The notes beneath the pieces are model-generated. The model was not told the origin of the DNA. It saw only the letters and a list, made by a program, of their open reading frames with translations, and searched no databases. Source: Adenophora triphylla var. japonica (taxonomy: Eukaryota > Streptophyta > Magnoliopsida > Asterales > Campanulaceae). Taken from it: DNA of 64,000 nt. Location of the stretch: contig JAFEMH010000072.1 in assembly GCA_022495995.1 (NCBI GenBank), forward strand, positions 1,116,001 to 1,180,000, written 5' to 3'. Positions 44,272 to 56,405 of the stretch are shown piece by piece. Made by a program: the position numbers and the translations under genes. Each line of letters begins with the position of its first letter. Position 1 is the first letter of the stretch.

Positions 44272-45883
44272 TTGTAAGTACCCAAATCTGGCTCATGCCT
44301 TCCGGTTAATTTTCCCGACATTTCGGTAAATTTCCCGGTAATTCCCCGGACCTTCCTAGTGTTCCGGAAATGTCCTGGAACAGTCCAAATTTAAAATTAG
44401 GGCTGTAAGGAGCCTTCCTAATTAAGAAAACACGTTTTTCTTAATTAGGGGGAAGCTTCTAGAATGATGCCACCTTGCATGGTTCTAGAATGCTGAGTCA
44501 TTGTGGATAATGCCGCACGGCCTCATTTGCAAAGAGCCTGCAGCCGCACGGCTTCATTAGCCTTATCCAGACTGCCTATAAATAGAGCCCTCCTCTACCC
44601 ATTTCAACACACAACAACAACAACACCAACAAATACACACACACAACCAAACCACTCCTGCACGTGAAGAATCCCTTTGAAGGTTCAAGAAGGTGAAGAA
44701 GAAGCTCAAGAAGCCATCTCCCTCCTCCTTGAAGGTCCAAGACCAACCTCCTCCAAGCTCCGTCCAAAGAATCGAAGAAAACGATTGGTAACCTCGCACG
44801 CCCTACCTTTGCATCTAATTGCATTATAAATTGCTCATTGCATTGTCTTTATATTGCTTGGGACTTGGTAGCTTAAAGATCATATCTTTATAATCCCCTT
44901 CCCCTTTTTCATGCATTAAGACCTCATTTGTCATAAAAATGTAGTCTTTTTCATAAAGGTGCATCCTTTGCACCTAAAACCCCCATTTTCCAATAAAATG
45001 TTATCTTTATGCATCATTTGCATATAAAGATCAAATCTTTTTTCAATAAAAATGCATCCTTTGCATCAAAACCCCCTTTTTCAATGCATCATTTGCATAA
45101 AAATCAAATCTTTATGCATCATTTGCATAAAGATCATTTCTTTCAATCAAAAAGCATCATTTGCAACCTAAAAATGTCATCTTTTCATTAAAGATTCATT
45201 TTTCATCATGCATTTCCCCTTTCCCCCAACCTTGGAACGGACCGGTGTAAAAGTTCTCATCTTTGCATCGTTCCTTCCATTAAAGGTTCATGATTTCTTT
45301 AGGAAAAGGATAACCTTGAACCCTATATCTCCGATTATCGCTTAAGAATGAGTATGAAGCCTCTATACGAGCTCGACCGTCTTAAAGCGTAGGATTGATG
45401 GGCTAAGGACATTCCTTCCTAAAGAACCTCATCTTTGACCCAAAAGAGAGTCATTCTCTCGATCACGCAAGTCCCGAGGGTCCCGAGGTTTAAAATGCGA
45501 TGATCATAAGTCATAAGATGAGGACGGGATCATAATCCCAAATACATAAATTCCAAGGAATCCCGAGCGACAACCAACAAATGGTTTGTACGTCCGGAAG
45601 ACGACTTGGGACATTCCCTCCTTATTTTCAAACACATGCACACAAAGAAAGCACGCAAGCAAACACGATTAATGAAATCTAGGGAGACTTGCTCCGGCAA
45701 GGCACTTTGGGTGAACGCCAAACGTTCTTCCCAAGGGGTAACTTAACCTCCGAACCCATAAAACCTTTTTTTCAAAGTTTTGAGGTAATCAAAATGGCGT
45801 GGCGACTCCGTTTTTCAAATAACTCGGATGTCTTCAAACTCGCGTGAATTCCAATAAACAAAAATTTTGGGCACACATTCACA
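44272..45883 (+). repeat. Tat 5' LTR, left part missing or rearranged
   Basis: Similarity to the 3' LTR begins at GTAAGTACCCAAATC and runs to CACATTCACA. It includes a hairpin, heat-shock-like elements, a TATA box, and an R/U5 with many GCATCATTTGCAT and CAAATCTTT repeats. AATGGCGTGGCGACTCCG in U5 (about 45793) looks like the start of the PBS. Left of 44272 the sequence differs completely from that left of 61211. Confidence 0.8.
44417..44584 (+). promoter_or_regulatory. Tat 5' LTR promoter: hairpin, HSE-like sites, TATA box
   Basis: CCTAATTAAGAAAA (44417-44430) pairs perfectly with 44436-44449 around CACGT. Next to it GAAGCTTCTAGAA (44452-44464) is a perfect GAAnnTTCnnGAA heat-shock element; a second TTCTAGAA is at 44483-44490. 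Two copies of GCCGCACGGC-TCATT (44512, 44543) precede TATAAATA (44577-44584). Transcription probably starts near 44605-44615. Heat response is an inference. Confidence 0.65.
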
Positions 45884-45886
45884 GTT

Positions 45887-45904
45887 TGGCGACTCCGCTG
45901 GGGA
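45887..45904 (+). other. Tat primer-binding site
   Basis: TGGCGACTCCGCTGGGGA, three bases after the LTR end. From memory this is the Ogre-type PBS, usually assigned to a tRNA-Arg; the tRNA identity was not checked. Confidence 0.75.
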
Positions 45905-48900
45905 TCATCCCAAAGGAGAAAAGCTTTATTTTCAAAACAAAAGTCGATACTTGGTATATAGGTGGACCCCACTTACCCTTCCTGTATCGCTCCCTAACCC
46001 GGGGCTTGGGATAACAAGGTGGTTTAACAATCCCACGTACCAGTATCCCCTTTTCGAAAAAAAAATATAATTTTGAAAAAAAATACAGAAAGCTTTTCCC
46101 TTTGAGCGGGTTAGACTCCCATCGCCGATTTCATTAATCGTGCTTGCTTTCTTTTACCATGCATTGCATCATTTGCATCTTGGAATCTGTGCATATTTCG
46201 AAACGGGAAATAACCCGAGAAAAATAGCAAAAGGAGTGGAACCTGGAAAATTGATCCATGCAGTCGTACGGCTAATCCTCACAGGATTCTGACCATACGA
46301 CCTCAGTGGCAATTCCACCAGGAAAAATCATGGTTAATCTGGCAGTCCTAGCAGCTTGGGGCTACTCAGCTCCATGACTGACTGGGGCTCCCAGAAAATT
46401 TACGTGCTTATGTGTTGCATTCTTCCCCGTCCCGAAAATCATTCCTTTAAAACACATTTATGAAAATCTCTGTTTTAACTCAAAAAGGAACAATTTTAGG
46501 AGACCGCACACTACGCGCACCTGATATATCCTGTACACTTTTGCACGCACGTCCCTCAAACCCGAGGGTGGTTCCAGCTGCAGTCACGGACAGCCTTACG
46601 ATGCTCCCGGGCGCGCACGGAATCATCCCAACCTCCCCATGGCAGCCAGTGTCGACCAATGCACAGTCCGTGTCACACGTTTCAAAAAACCGTGACTTTT
46701 GGTTGGTTTTTGGTCTAGTCCGTGTCATATAGCCCAGTTGCATACCCACGTAAAGGTCAAGCCTTAGCTCATAACGGAAACCAAGATTTTCGCTCAAGCG
46801 AAATTCTGCCGAAATTCCGACAAGGAAAAATCGGTGGGATCTTGACTCCGACATTGACTATTGACCTTGACCCGCACGAAATGCGTAAGAGTCAAGACCA
46901 AGTCTTTGCCAAAAATCAAAAGATCTTTCGCTCAAGCGAAGCTCTGCCAAAATTCCGACAAGGAAAAATTGGCAAGATCTTGACCGGCATTGACTTCGAT
47001 TCCGACTCACGCACTGCGTATGCAACGAAGTTCAATGTGACACTGCGTCATCCGGCTTTTGCCGCCCGACTCATGCCTATTATATTCTCGGACATTACCG
47101 AAAGTCAAAAACCGTCATTCGCTCAAGCGAAACTCTGTCAAAGATCCGTCAAGGCAGAGACGAGACTTTCCCTGCATTGCCTTGACTATAATCCGCATCG
47201 CCGTGCGTTGAAAGGTCCTATGACCCGCTAGGCCCGATAGGAGCGTTTCTTTACTCGGCCTCGGTGGGATCCGCGTGCCCTATAGACCCTCGCCCGGGCC
47301 TGTCCACCCCGGGAGGTCGAAATACGTGTGGAATACGAGGGGCTTATAGACGTAGTGACGGAACCCACCGATCCAGATCTAGAGTAGTTGTGAAAAAGAA
47401 GGGCGTAATCCCTTTTCCAACCAAATAGATATTAATAAAAGACACTGCTTTTAAGTAAACTTGAAGATTCTAATTTGCATATTACCCGAGCCTTCACCCT
47501 AAACACCTACCCCGAGTCTAAACCTTTCCTATCCCTTTCCCGCAAGCCGAGAAAGAAGCTGTGAGAACACCGGGTCAGCCGACTTGTTAGCGCAGTAATC
47601 CTCGCAGCTCGCGTAATCCTCGGGCCATCGGGCCCGTAGAGTCGAATGACCGATTTGACAGAGAGCAAGGCCGGCCTGGGTAACCAGATGACTAGGGAAA
47701 AAGAGCTAGCCTATAACCAATGCCCTCCCCATCTTCATATAACCCATTGCCAAAGACTGCCCTTTCTCGCCTCCTCCAACACCCCAAGCCGTTAGGGTCC
47801 CGACACCCTCGCTTCCTCTAAATCCCTCCATGGGACCCTTTTCCTCCTTTCGCCAGAGCCAAATTTCCCTACCTTGGAATCCCAAAGGCGCTTGACCTTT
47901 CCAACTTTGTCAACGCCGTGAATTTGCCTACCTCTCGATAGCTACAACGAAGAGTCGATGGCCTAGAATGAGAATAGGAATGGGTGGATTTACGTGATGA
48001 TGACAGCTCAAGAGAAGGAATGGACTTGGAGCCTACGGAAGTGAAACCCGAAGGGCAAGATGAGTGCGTAAAGCCACGTACCTAGAATAGGGATGAAATC
48101 ACTTCAAAGTGTGTCTCAGCCTACGCAAAGGATCTGAGAAGGATGAGGTAGTGTATGAGTCCTATATTCTAGAGTTCAATACTCCATACAAGGACTTAGT
48201 AGGTGAATGGAGAGACTTGATCGAAGCTTTAGCCAAAGAGGAAAGTGGGCTCCTCCCACCGATCTAGAACATGTAAGTGTCGCCGAAGCCAAACTCTCAT
48301 CGTAGCGGGTAGACTCTATTACGTTGTTAGTAGTCACTCCCGAAACTTGGTCTCGAAGAAGAATGTATGGATGCCTTGGAAAGAGTCCTCGAGTTTAGAG
48401 GCGACCCCCAGCCCCTTTATGTCCTACGATGATAATGATGTCTTCCCGGTAATCCCTAAGCCCGAGGAAGAGTCCGAGATACCCTCATATGGCGTCAAGT
48501 ATCCCGACTCGCTTTTGCCCTCATTGGTCATAAGAGCCAAGACGAAAGTTCCCACGAGAGCTACCGTAGTGACACCGATGAAGACACAATGGGTACCTAA
48601 GGGACAATAGAGGAGTGGTTAGCCCGTGGCGTAAAGCCCTAAAATATCTCTCGATGGGAAGGAAAAGGAACCCGCCATGAGGTTTCGACCCCACGTAAAT
48701 CCTTATTGATGATGGAATTTCCCATTTCGTAAAGTGTTTAGCCAATGTCCAAAATGCCGTCAAAAGGTTGACCCCAGGAAAGAAAAGACATGCTTGACAA
48801 AGGATGAGGAATGTGATCCTACTCGTTAAAGAAGTTGCTAGGTTCTGATGAGAAAACCATTTGCCAAGCTCCAAAATCCGGAAGTGATAATTCTTGTTGC

Positions 48901-49540
48901 ATGCCGACTTTGAAAAGTTTGAATGAGACTCGTGAAAGCTTTAAACGGAGAATGTGAAAAGGTCAAAAGGCCGCAACCCGGGACCCGCATTCGGGAAGCC
49001 GCCTATGCTTCCGACAACGCCCAATCGATCAATCGCCAGAATTGGCCATACGCCGCAAGAATCCGCCTCCGACTTTGAAAGAATTGACAGAATCCTCCAA
49101 GAGGGAATGATGACCAAGGAAAATCCAATGTCTATGTGATGACTCGGTCTGGACAGATGAGTATTGAGCAGCCTAAGGGTGACAAAAGGAATGCCGTCTC
49201 TAACCAAAGACAGATAAAAGACCTTATAAGCTAGAAGCGTAAAAGCCTCGACTCGATAAGGAGGATCCAGTCCTAACTCGCTGAAGTGTACCCAAGCCAA
49301 TATCTCCTTATGGTCCCCGTTAACCTCCTCATACCCTCATAAGTTGAAACTAGAAGAAAGTTTGGCCAAGACCATGGTGCCCATAGATGTCACCCCTGCA
49401 TGAGGTCGTCCAAATGATTGGAAATATCCACTATGGAAACATCATTACCTTCACCGAATTGGACCTCGCCAAAGTATGGGGCTAGTCACAACGAACCTCT
49501 TTACATCACAAACCCGCTTAGAAGAGCGCGATTGCCACGA
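45905..49540 (+). pseudogene. Tat leader and decayed ORF1/gag region
   Basis: No gag domain is clearly recognised. An open frame 46722-47231 covers three copies of a block starting TTCGCTCAAGCGAA followed by CTCTGCCAAAATTCCGACAA and is probably repeat-driven. 47990-48610 has short coding-like pieces (EFNTPYKDLVGEWRDLIEAL near 48170; KPEEESEIPSYGVKYPDS near 48450). Ogre elements carry an extra ORF before gag; whether these pieces belong to it is unknown. Stops and frameshifts are dense. Confidence 0.4.
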
Positions 49541-50390
49541 GTACTAGTTGACTGAGGGTCCGCAATGAATGTCTTCACAAACTAAGATGATGGATTTATT
49601 GGATTTGAAGCCAACGTACTTAAAGCCTTCTAGTCGACTATTAAGGCCTACGACTCCACCGCACGATCAGCTGGGGATCGCCACTCTCAAGATGTGGTTC
49701 GGAAAAAGGTCATGGATGTTGATTTTCAAGTTATTGACATTCCAATTTCATTTACCGCCTTCTTTGGGACGGCAGCCTTGGATCCACCAGATAAACGGGT
49801 AGCCTCTACTTTGCATCAAGGCCAAATTTCGCCGAGTGATGGAACTATCACCACCATTTATGGGGACAAAGTGTCACAAAGAGAAGGAACCAAAGACCGG
49901 GACATCCCGATATTGGAGATCAAGCATGATGATGACGGGCGGTTAGCATTGACCGGATTCTCCGTAGCTTCTTCCAAGGCACAAGTGTGTTGCACTGACC
50001 TCACCACTACTTCCGATAAAATCCCTCCTGCCATGAGGATGATGCGAAAAATGAGCTATCTTCCGGGACTTGGATTGGGTAGAAGACTTCAAGGTCGTAA
50101 CACCATCATTGATGTGAAGGAGCAGACTACTAGATACGGCTTGGGGTACAAACCAAACTCTCGGGATGCCGGAAAAGCTAAAGGCAAGAAAGGTGAAGGG
50201 GTCCACTCCATCATTACGCTTGTCTCGACCCATTACTTTATAAAAGGAGAAACACAATATCATGAAAGTAATCACCAGATCTCCTTGCGTAAAATCCTTC
50301 TAGAGAACCTTGAGAAAGTTAGGGAAAGCCAACAATCCCATTCGAAGAATGTTCCTTGATTTGCCGATATCCCCTGGGCTACCACTACCG
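49541..50390 (+). pseudogene. Tat aspartic protease and G-patch-like region
   Basis: RVLVD-stop-GSAMNVF (49538-49576) is the protease active site, with a TGA directly after the catalytic Asp. The open frame 49694-50359 reads MDVDFQVIDIPISF and STLHQ, then PPAMRMMRKMSYLPGLGLGR and QTTRYGLGYKP. The glycine-rich GLGLGR...YGLGY part resembles the G-patch of Ogre/Tat polyproteins, placed between protease and RT as expected. G-patches bind RNA; the role in retrotransposons is not settled. Confidence 0.7.
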
Positions 50391-52600
50391 CTCGTAATGA
50401 GTACGTCTTCAAAGGAAATCCGGCCAGTTGTCAAAAGGTCGCATCCGGACAATGGACTTCTCCGCCTTTGAGTTAGCTCTTCCAAAGATCGCCAGATAGA
50501 AGCCGCCAAAGCAGAAGACAGCTGGGGTTTGCAAGAGTTGTTTGACGAAGAAGCACAAATCCTGCACTTGATCGACTTCGCTCAGAGATGATGAGATAGT
50601 TGCCGTTATTGGAGACGATGGTGAAAGTCATTTTGATCCTCGCACTTTGGTGACTAAGACAGAATGCCATTGAAGAATTGGGAGACATTCTTCGTGGCCG
50701 ATAGCCGCCAACAAAGCAAATGATCACTGAGCTTGGATTGGTACCCCGTCCTCCTCAACCCGGCCGTGTCAAACACCCCGTTGTCTATTCGCTTGAGTCA
50801 GAATCTTCGACCTAAATTCTCGTAGTCATCCGAAGGCCTCACGCCCGAGGATTATGAAAATGTAAGCGATGTCATCTTTCCCCTTATCTTTGAATGAAAT
50901 GACAAATCTTTCGATTATCCTCTTATTGCCAACTTAACAAATGATAAATTAACTCAAAACTTAACAATGCTTAATAATGAATCATTTGAACAAGATGCAA
51001 ACACACTAAACGAACAATACATTAAAGAAATCTTTAAGGTGTTTCGTAAAAGAGGAAAACCGGGCCCAAGCCGCCGAGGAGGTTTTGATAAGTGTGAACT
51101 TGGGTACTATTGAGGAACCTAAAGAGACACGTATTGAAGCTTCTTCCAGGGGGTTGAAAGGGACAGCATTGATTGAGCCGCCGTAGAATACGTCGACGTG
51201 TTTGCATGGTCATACAAAGATATGCCGGCTAGACAGCTTCGATAGTAGAGCAATGTAATCCCTCTAGCACCGTATGCTAAACCGCAAAGCGTAAACCGAG
51301 AAAATCAAGCCGAATGGTCTCTACAGTCAAAGAAGAAATTGAGAAGCTACCGCGCGGTAGGATTCATCGTAGTCATCAATACCCGACATGGTTGTCCAAC
51401 ATCGTGACCGTAACCAAGGCCAATGGGAAGGTGCGCCGCGTGTGGATTTCCGAGATCCGAACAAGGCCACCCCAAAGACGACTACCCTCTCGCCAAACAT
51501 AGACATCCTCGGGTGGATTCCATCTGCCAACTACGAAGTCAAATCCTTCGTTGATGGTTTTGCAGCTACAACCGCATCAAGATGGCCGAAGAAGACCAAG
51601 AAAAGATGCCTTTACCACACCGTGGGGAACCCATCATATACAAGCAATGCCATTCGGCTCAAGAATGCCGGGGCTACTTACCAAAGTGGCAGCGACCGCA
51701 CTTTTTTCATGACATGATCCACAAGGAGATTGAGGTCTACGTAGACGACATGCATAATCCACTCCAAAGGAGAAGGTGGGCGCACTTTGTTGACCTACGA
51801 AAATTCTTTGAGAGGCCGAGACAAAGCATTCCATGAGACTAAACCCCGCCAAATGCACCTTCTGAGTGACAAGGGGAAAAGTGCTCGGGTACATGGTCAC
51901 TGAGCGAGGTATAGAAGTCACCCCGAAAGATCAAAGCTATCATGGATATGAGGCCACCTCAAACCCGCATTTAAGTCAAGAGCTTCATGGGTAAATTGCA
52001 AAGACATCACCCGTTTCACAATCGGGCCGACCACTATGCTGCGAGCCCATCTTCAAGCTCATGAAGAAGAATGTGGACACGTAATGGACCGAAGAATGCC
52101 AAGACGCCTTGACCGCATCAAGGCATACTTAGTGCATCCCCGTACTATGCTCCCCACATAGACGTAAGCCTCTTCTCGCTCTATCTAACTGTCACAGATA
52201 CACGGCAAGCTGGGGCTATGCTTGCTCAAGAGAAGAAAGATTCTGCAGAAAGTGCCATTTACTTTGTCGCCCGGAAGCTACAGGGAGTGAGCTCAATTAT
52301 TCGGGCCGTGTGAAAAGACTCCAGTGCAGATCTGTCCGGGTAGTCGGCAAGTTGAAGCATTATATGCAAGCCCACCCCGCGAACTTGGTCTCGAAAATGG
52401 ACCCCATCAAGTACATCTTTGACAAGCCTTCCCTATCGATGCGTCTAGCGAAGTGGTCCTTCTTCTTGGCGTAATATGACATCAACTATGTGACCGTAAA
52501 GGCCATCAAGGGTCAAGCATTGTCGATCACCCGGCGAATTTCCCCAAGAATGAAGACAGAGGGCCCGAACCCCAATTTCCAGATGAAGGGATCTTTGCAG
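50391..52600 (+). pseudogene. Tat reverse transcriptase region
   Basis: After a linker (IKEIFKVFRKRGKPGPSRRG, about 51027) RT blocks appear in shifting frames: VKEEIEKLPRG and YPTWLSNIVTVTKANGKVR (51320-51440), MAEEDQEK (51582), RLKNAGATYQ (51657), HKEIEVYVDDM (51720-51752, YVDD catalytic), NPAKCTF (51845). An RNase H-like connection with FMGKLQ follows near 51985. At least six frame changes occur, so no RT is made. Confidence 0.75.
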
Positions 52601-53160
52601 CTGAGCCCGAAAATAGATGGCGCTATTCTTTGATGGAGCCGCTAACAAAAGAGGAAATGGTGTGGGAATGCTATTGGTCGATCCAAAAGATGAGCATACC
52701 CCCATAGCCCTCAAGTTGAACTTTCCCGCCACGAACAATGCCGCCGAGTATGAAGCCTCAGCATTGCCGGTTCGAGGCCGCCTTAGAAAGAAATGTCAAG
52801 GAGCTCAAGTTTACGGAGACTCGCCTTGATCATCAACCAAGTTTCCAACAAGTGGAAGACTGTGAGACCCTAATCTGCAACGGTATCATGCCTATACGGA
52901 GGAGTTGGACTGACAGTCAGAGAAGTGACTTTCCACTACTTGCCGAGGAAAAGAACAGATTCGCAGATGCCCTAGCTACTCTAGCCTCATTGGTAGAGAT
53001 CCCCGAGGAAAAGCCATAAAGCCCTTCAGAGTGGGTAGAAGAGAAGCCCCACCTTTCGTCATGAAGTGGACCTGGACTCGAGCCTATAAAGGAACCTTGG
53101 TACAATCGTATTTACCAATTCCTCAAAGACGGAGAGTCGCCTTTCAGAGACGAAGAAGGT
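52601..53160 (+). pseudogene. Tat RNase H region
   Basis: 52617-52829 reads ALFFDGAANKRGNGVGMLLV, then NFPATNNAAEYEA, and VYGDS, giving the Asp, Glu and Asp of a type I RNase H. A shifted overlapping frame keeps FEAALERNVKELK. 52940-53020 reads EEKNRFADALATLASLVEIP, the tail commonly found after the Tat RNase H. The best-conserved block of this pol. Confidence 0.8.
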
Positions 53161-54420
53161 AGACCAAAAGAAGGAGTCAGAGCCAAAAGCTTGCGAGCCC
53201 CGAAAAGGTTGGCTTCTCATTATGTCATTCTAGGAGGCAACCTATACAAGAAGCTTATCAAGGACCACTCCTCTTATGTGTCACTCAAGAAAGAGCCAAA
53301 GAGTTGATGACCGAAGTCCACAATGGTCCTCGCGGTCCTCACATGAATGCCGAGCCCCGATGCAAGTGATCCTCGTAATGGGTTACTACCGGATCTCCAT
53401 GGAAACAGATCGCATTCAAAGCACGTCCGAACCCGCGACAAATGCCAGCGGGTTTGCTAACCTCAATCATCTCCCACCTCATGACCTCGTACCGCATGAC
53501 GACTCCTTCGCCGTTTGCAACTTGGGGCATTGACGTGATAGGGAAAATATCCCTACAGAAGCAATGGGCACGAAGTTCGTGTTGGTAGCCATCGACTACT
53601 TCACCAAGCTGGGTAGAGGCCAAGTCCTACAAGGTCCTCACTTCCTAAAAGTGGCCCAGCTCATCAAAGAAAACATAATATGTGTATATGGGGTGCCCAA
53701 CGAGATCATTTCGATAATGGGTCACACTTCGAAGGAGACTGCGATAGACTGCTGTCGAATTCGAGTTACTTCGCCACAAGTCGCCCCCGCATGCACTCAA
53801 ACCAATGGAGCCGTGGAAGCCGCTAATAAGACACTCGAGCGGATCATCCTGGAAGATGGCCACCCGTGGTCGTGATTGGCCCGAAAAGCCGCACTTAGCA
53901 CTCGGGGCTACGTAACGTCTCGTCGTAATGTACCACAGGAGAAACTCCTTTTGCCCTAACTTACTGGGATGGAAGCAAGTGTTACCAAAGTGAGTTGGAA
54001 ATCCCGTCATTAAGGGTCCTCCCGGAAAACAAAGGTCAATGAAGTGGAATGGTTGCGCACTGCATGATGAATTAGCCCCGCTGACGAGAGAAGGCTAAAA
54101 GCCATGGAACACACCCGAGCCTACCAGAGGCGAATGGCCGCAGCGTTTGATAAAAAGGTCAAGGCCGAGACATCAAAGAGGGTGACTTAGTGCTGAAAGT
54201 GAAGCCCCCTACCGCAGACAACCCCGGGAAAATGGGAAACCTGTCTCGGATCGGCCCCATGTGGTGCGTAAAATACTGTCAGTGAGGAGCAATGAAGCTT
54301 GCGCACTTGGATGGCAATCAGTCCTTGTCCACCCACCAACGGTGATAAACTCCGAAGATACATATGTCTCGATAAAAAAAATAAAAAAAATAAAAGAAAA
54401 AAAAAAAAAAAAAAGAAGAA
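53161..54420 (+). pseudogene. Tat integrase region
   Basis: Pieces in order: RLASHYVILGGNLYKKL (53210), EVHNGPRGPHMN (53308, zinc-binding part), TWGIDVIGKI (53520, first Asp), FVLVAIDYFTKL (53575), KENIICVYGVPNEII (53665), a frame change at the second Asp region (GATAATGGGTCACAC, 53713), TQTNGAVEAANKTLERII (53797, Glu) and PPTVINSEDTYVSI near 54330 at the end. It is followed by an A-rich tract. Broken throughout. Confidence 0.78.
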
Positions 54421-55019
54421 AAAGTGCAAAAAGAGTAATGCCTGGGCCAGGCCGAAACCCCAAAAGGGCGGTCTAGGCAAAAGACAGGTTGCACATGAAA
54501 AAAAATAATAAAAAAAAGAGAAAGATAAAAAAATCCTTAGTGCAAAAGAGTAATGCCCAAATTTAGGCCGAAACCCCAAAAAGGGCTGGCCTAGGCAAAA
54601 GACAGTGGCCGCACATAAAAAAATTAGTTCACTGTAATGAACTACTTAAGACCTGAGCCCCTTAAAGCCTTTCTTGTAAAAGTGGGAACGTAGGGCAGCC
54701 ATATATGGTCTTGGCCTAAACAATAAAAAAAAGGGCAATCAAGCTTCCATGAAGTGCAAGGCCCTAAACAATAAATAAAAATAAAGGGCATTTCTGGGCC
54801 ATAAACGGTCCCAATCAATAAATCGACATTTGAGTTTCCATGAAATGTGTCTTGATTAATTTTTAAAGATAATATCTCTTGTTCATTACAAGTTAAAAGC
54901 TTCTTGATGAGTTCAAGCACGGTCTACCTCTTAACTCGCTAACCTCGCTAAAAAGATCTAAAATACAATAAAATGCCTAAATAAACTAATGTGTTTGCAA
55001 AATGGCAATAAGAGGATCT
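54421..55019. other. Post-pol A-rich spacer with a tandem duplication
   Basis: A roughly 115-bp segment holding GTGCAAAAAGAGTAATGCC, GGCCGAAACCCCAAAA and CTAGGCAAAAGACAG occurs twice (54424-54503, 54540-54613). The rest is AT-rich with AAGGGCAATC/AAGGGCATTT repeats. No coding. Confidence 0.6.
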
Positions 55020-56405
55020 TGAGAAAAGACTTGTCGATCGTCATTCGCCGAGTCTTCTTCGCCCTTCTTCCCTTTTCCTCTACTCGTCGAGTCTTCTTCC
55101 TTTTCTTCTCAATAATGTCGGTATCCCTCATCCCGACCTCGGTATCCTCACCGGAGCCTCTACCAAACCCCGTGTCAATGAGCGCTCTCTATACGAGCAC
55201 GAGTCCGCACCTCCTCCCTCCGAGCCTCGGGCCAAAGGAGCGACCTGACAATCTCTTGTACCGAGCCTCCATATCCCCCGACTCAAGTCACCTGATTGGT
55301 TATGGCAACTCGCCTTAGCCTCGCCTCCTCGTAGTCCTACTCGAGTCAGCCGCCTCCCACAAAGCTCGACGTCTATCCTCCAAGATAGCCTCGAGTCACT
55401 CCCATCTCCCTCTCGTACTACCCAAGTAGACAAAGTGGTCAAGATGGTGCTCTTCCCGCTCCCCGAAGATAGCCCCGGGTGGGAAAGCAAAGATATGTCC
55501 AAGCCCTCGAGAAGAAAAGAGAAGCCTGGCCGGATCTCTCATGTCCAACGACACCACCTCCATGGTCCTGATGTCCTCCCAATCACTCAATGGCTCCCGT
55601 AAAGCCCCAAACCGCTCCTGGATACCAAGCAGGCATGTAGAAGGACGACCATAATCCTCGGAACCCTCACAAAGATAAGACTCCCGAAATATCCTCCCGG
55701 GTCCGCAACCTCCAATGTGGTATCCACCAACGGATGTCCGGGGTGGATAGCCTAGCCATCATCGCCTCCCGCCTACCCTGCCGTTCGTTGCCTAGGCGCA
55801 CCTCTCCGAGAAATCACCCAAGGGCACCGAGTCGGCAAAGCCCCAGCAAAGCCCCGAGCCTCTCCCGCAGCCACAAAGTCAACATAGCCGGACTCCTGAC
55901 CTCATGAAACGGTCTCCCGAGCCATCCTATCAATCCCATTGAAATGTCTCTCCCAAAACCAAGGACAATATCCTTCCCACTCAGCCTTCCGACCATGTCC
56001 AAGAGACCACTCATGACAGATCCCCACGGATCAAGAAAGAACAAAATAGAGAATACGCAGAATGAAAGCGTCCATAGCCACCGTGGTCGTAGCCATATCC
56101 GGAGACCCAAACCCGCCCGGGATATCGTAAAGGTCAATCCTATCCGGCTACCATCATCCCTCTCACCTCTCCCAAAGGAATCTCGCAGAAAAGATGCAAG
56201 CTTTACCGTCACCGCACGCTCTCCGATCGGGCCGGAATAGATATAGCCTCGGCCTCCCTGGACCCCCAATCAAGGCTCTGAAGTCTTCGTGCGTTGGGAC
56301 GATTTCGTTGTAAGAGAAAAGCAAAGAAACATGTCTCCTGACATCCCAGAACTTTGCCGCGGCTCTCAACAGATCCCAATCGGGCGGGAGATCCTCAAAT
56401 GCCAT
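55020..56405 (-). pseudogene. Tat antisense ORF 1, DUF7745-like
   Basis: On the minus strand it opens MAFEDLPPDWDLLRAAAKFW at 56405, then SYNEIVPTHEDFRALIGG, and continues in shifted frames through RMARETVS/GQESGYVDFVAAGEARG (about 55920) to SDWEDIRTMEVVSLDMRDPA (55590) and a basic tail near 55060. The W-D-RRHV-FSYNEIVPT-EDFRALIG pattern resembles, from memory, the plant family DUF7745 and other antisense ORFs of Tat elements; this was not searched. It lies opposite to pol, between pol and 3' LTR. Frameshifts near 56190, 55860 and 55400. Function unknown. Confidence 0.55.

Noticed and set aside
54187..54579. Phe-rich minus-strand open frames
   Set aside because: Produced by the A-rich tract after pol; low complexity.
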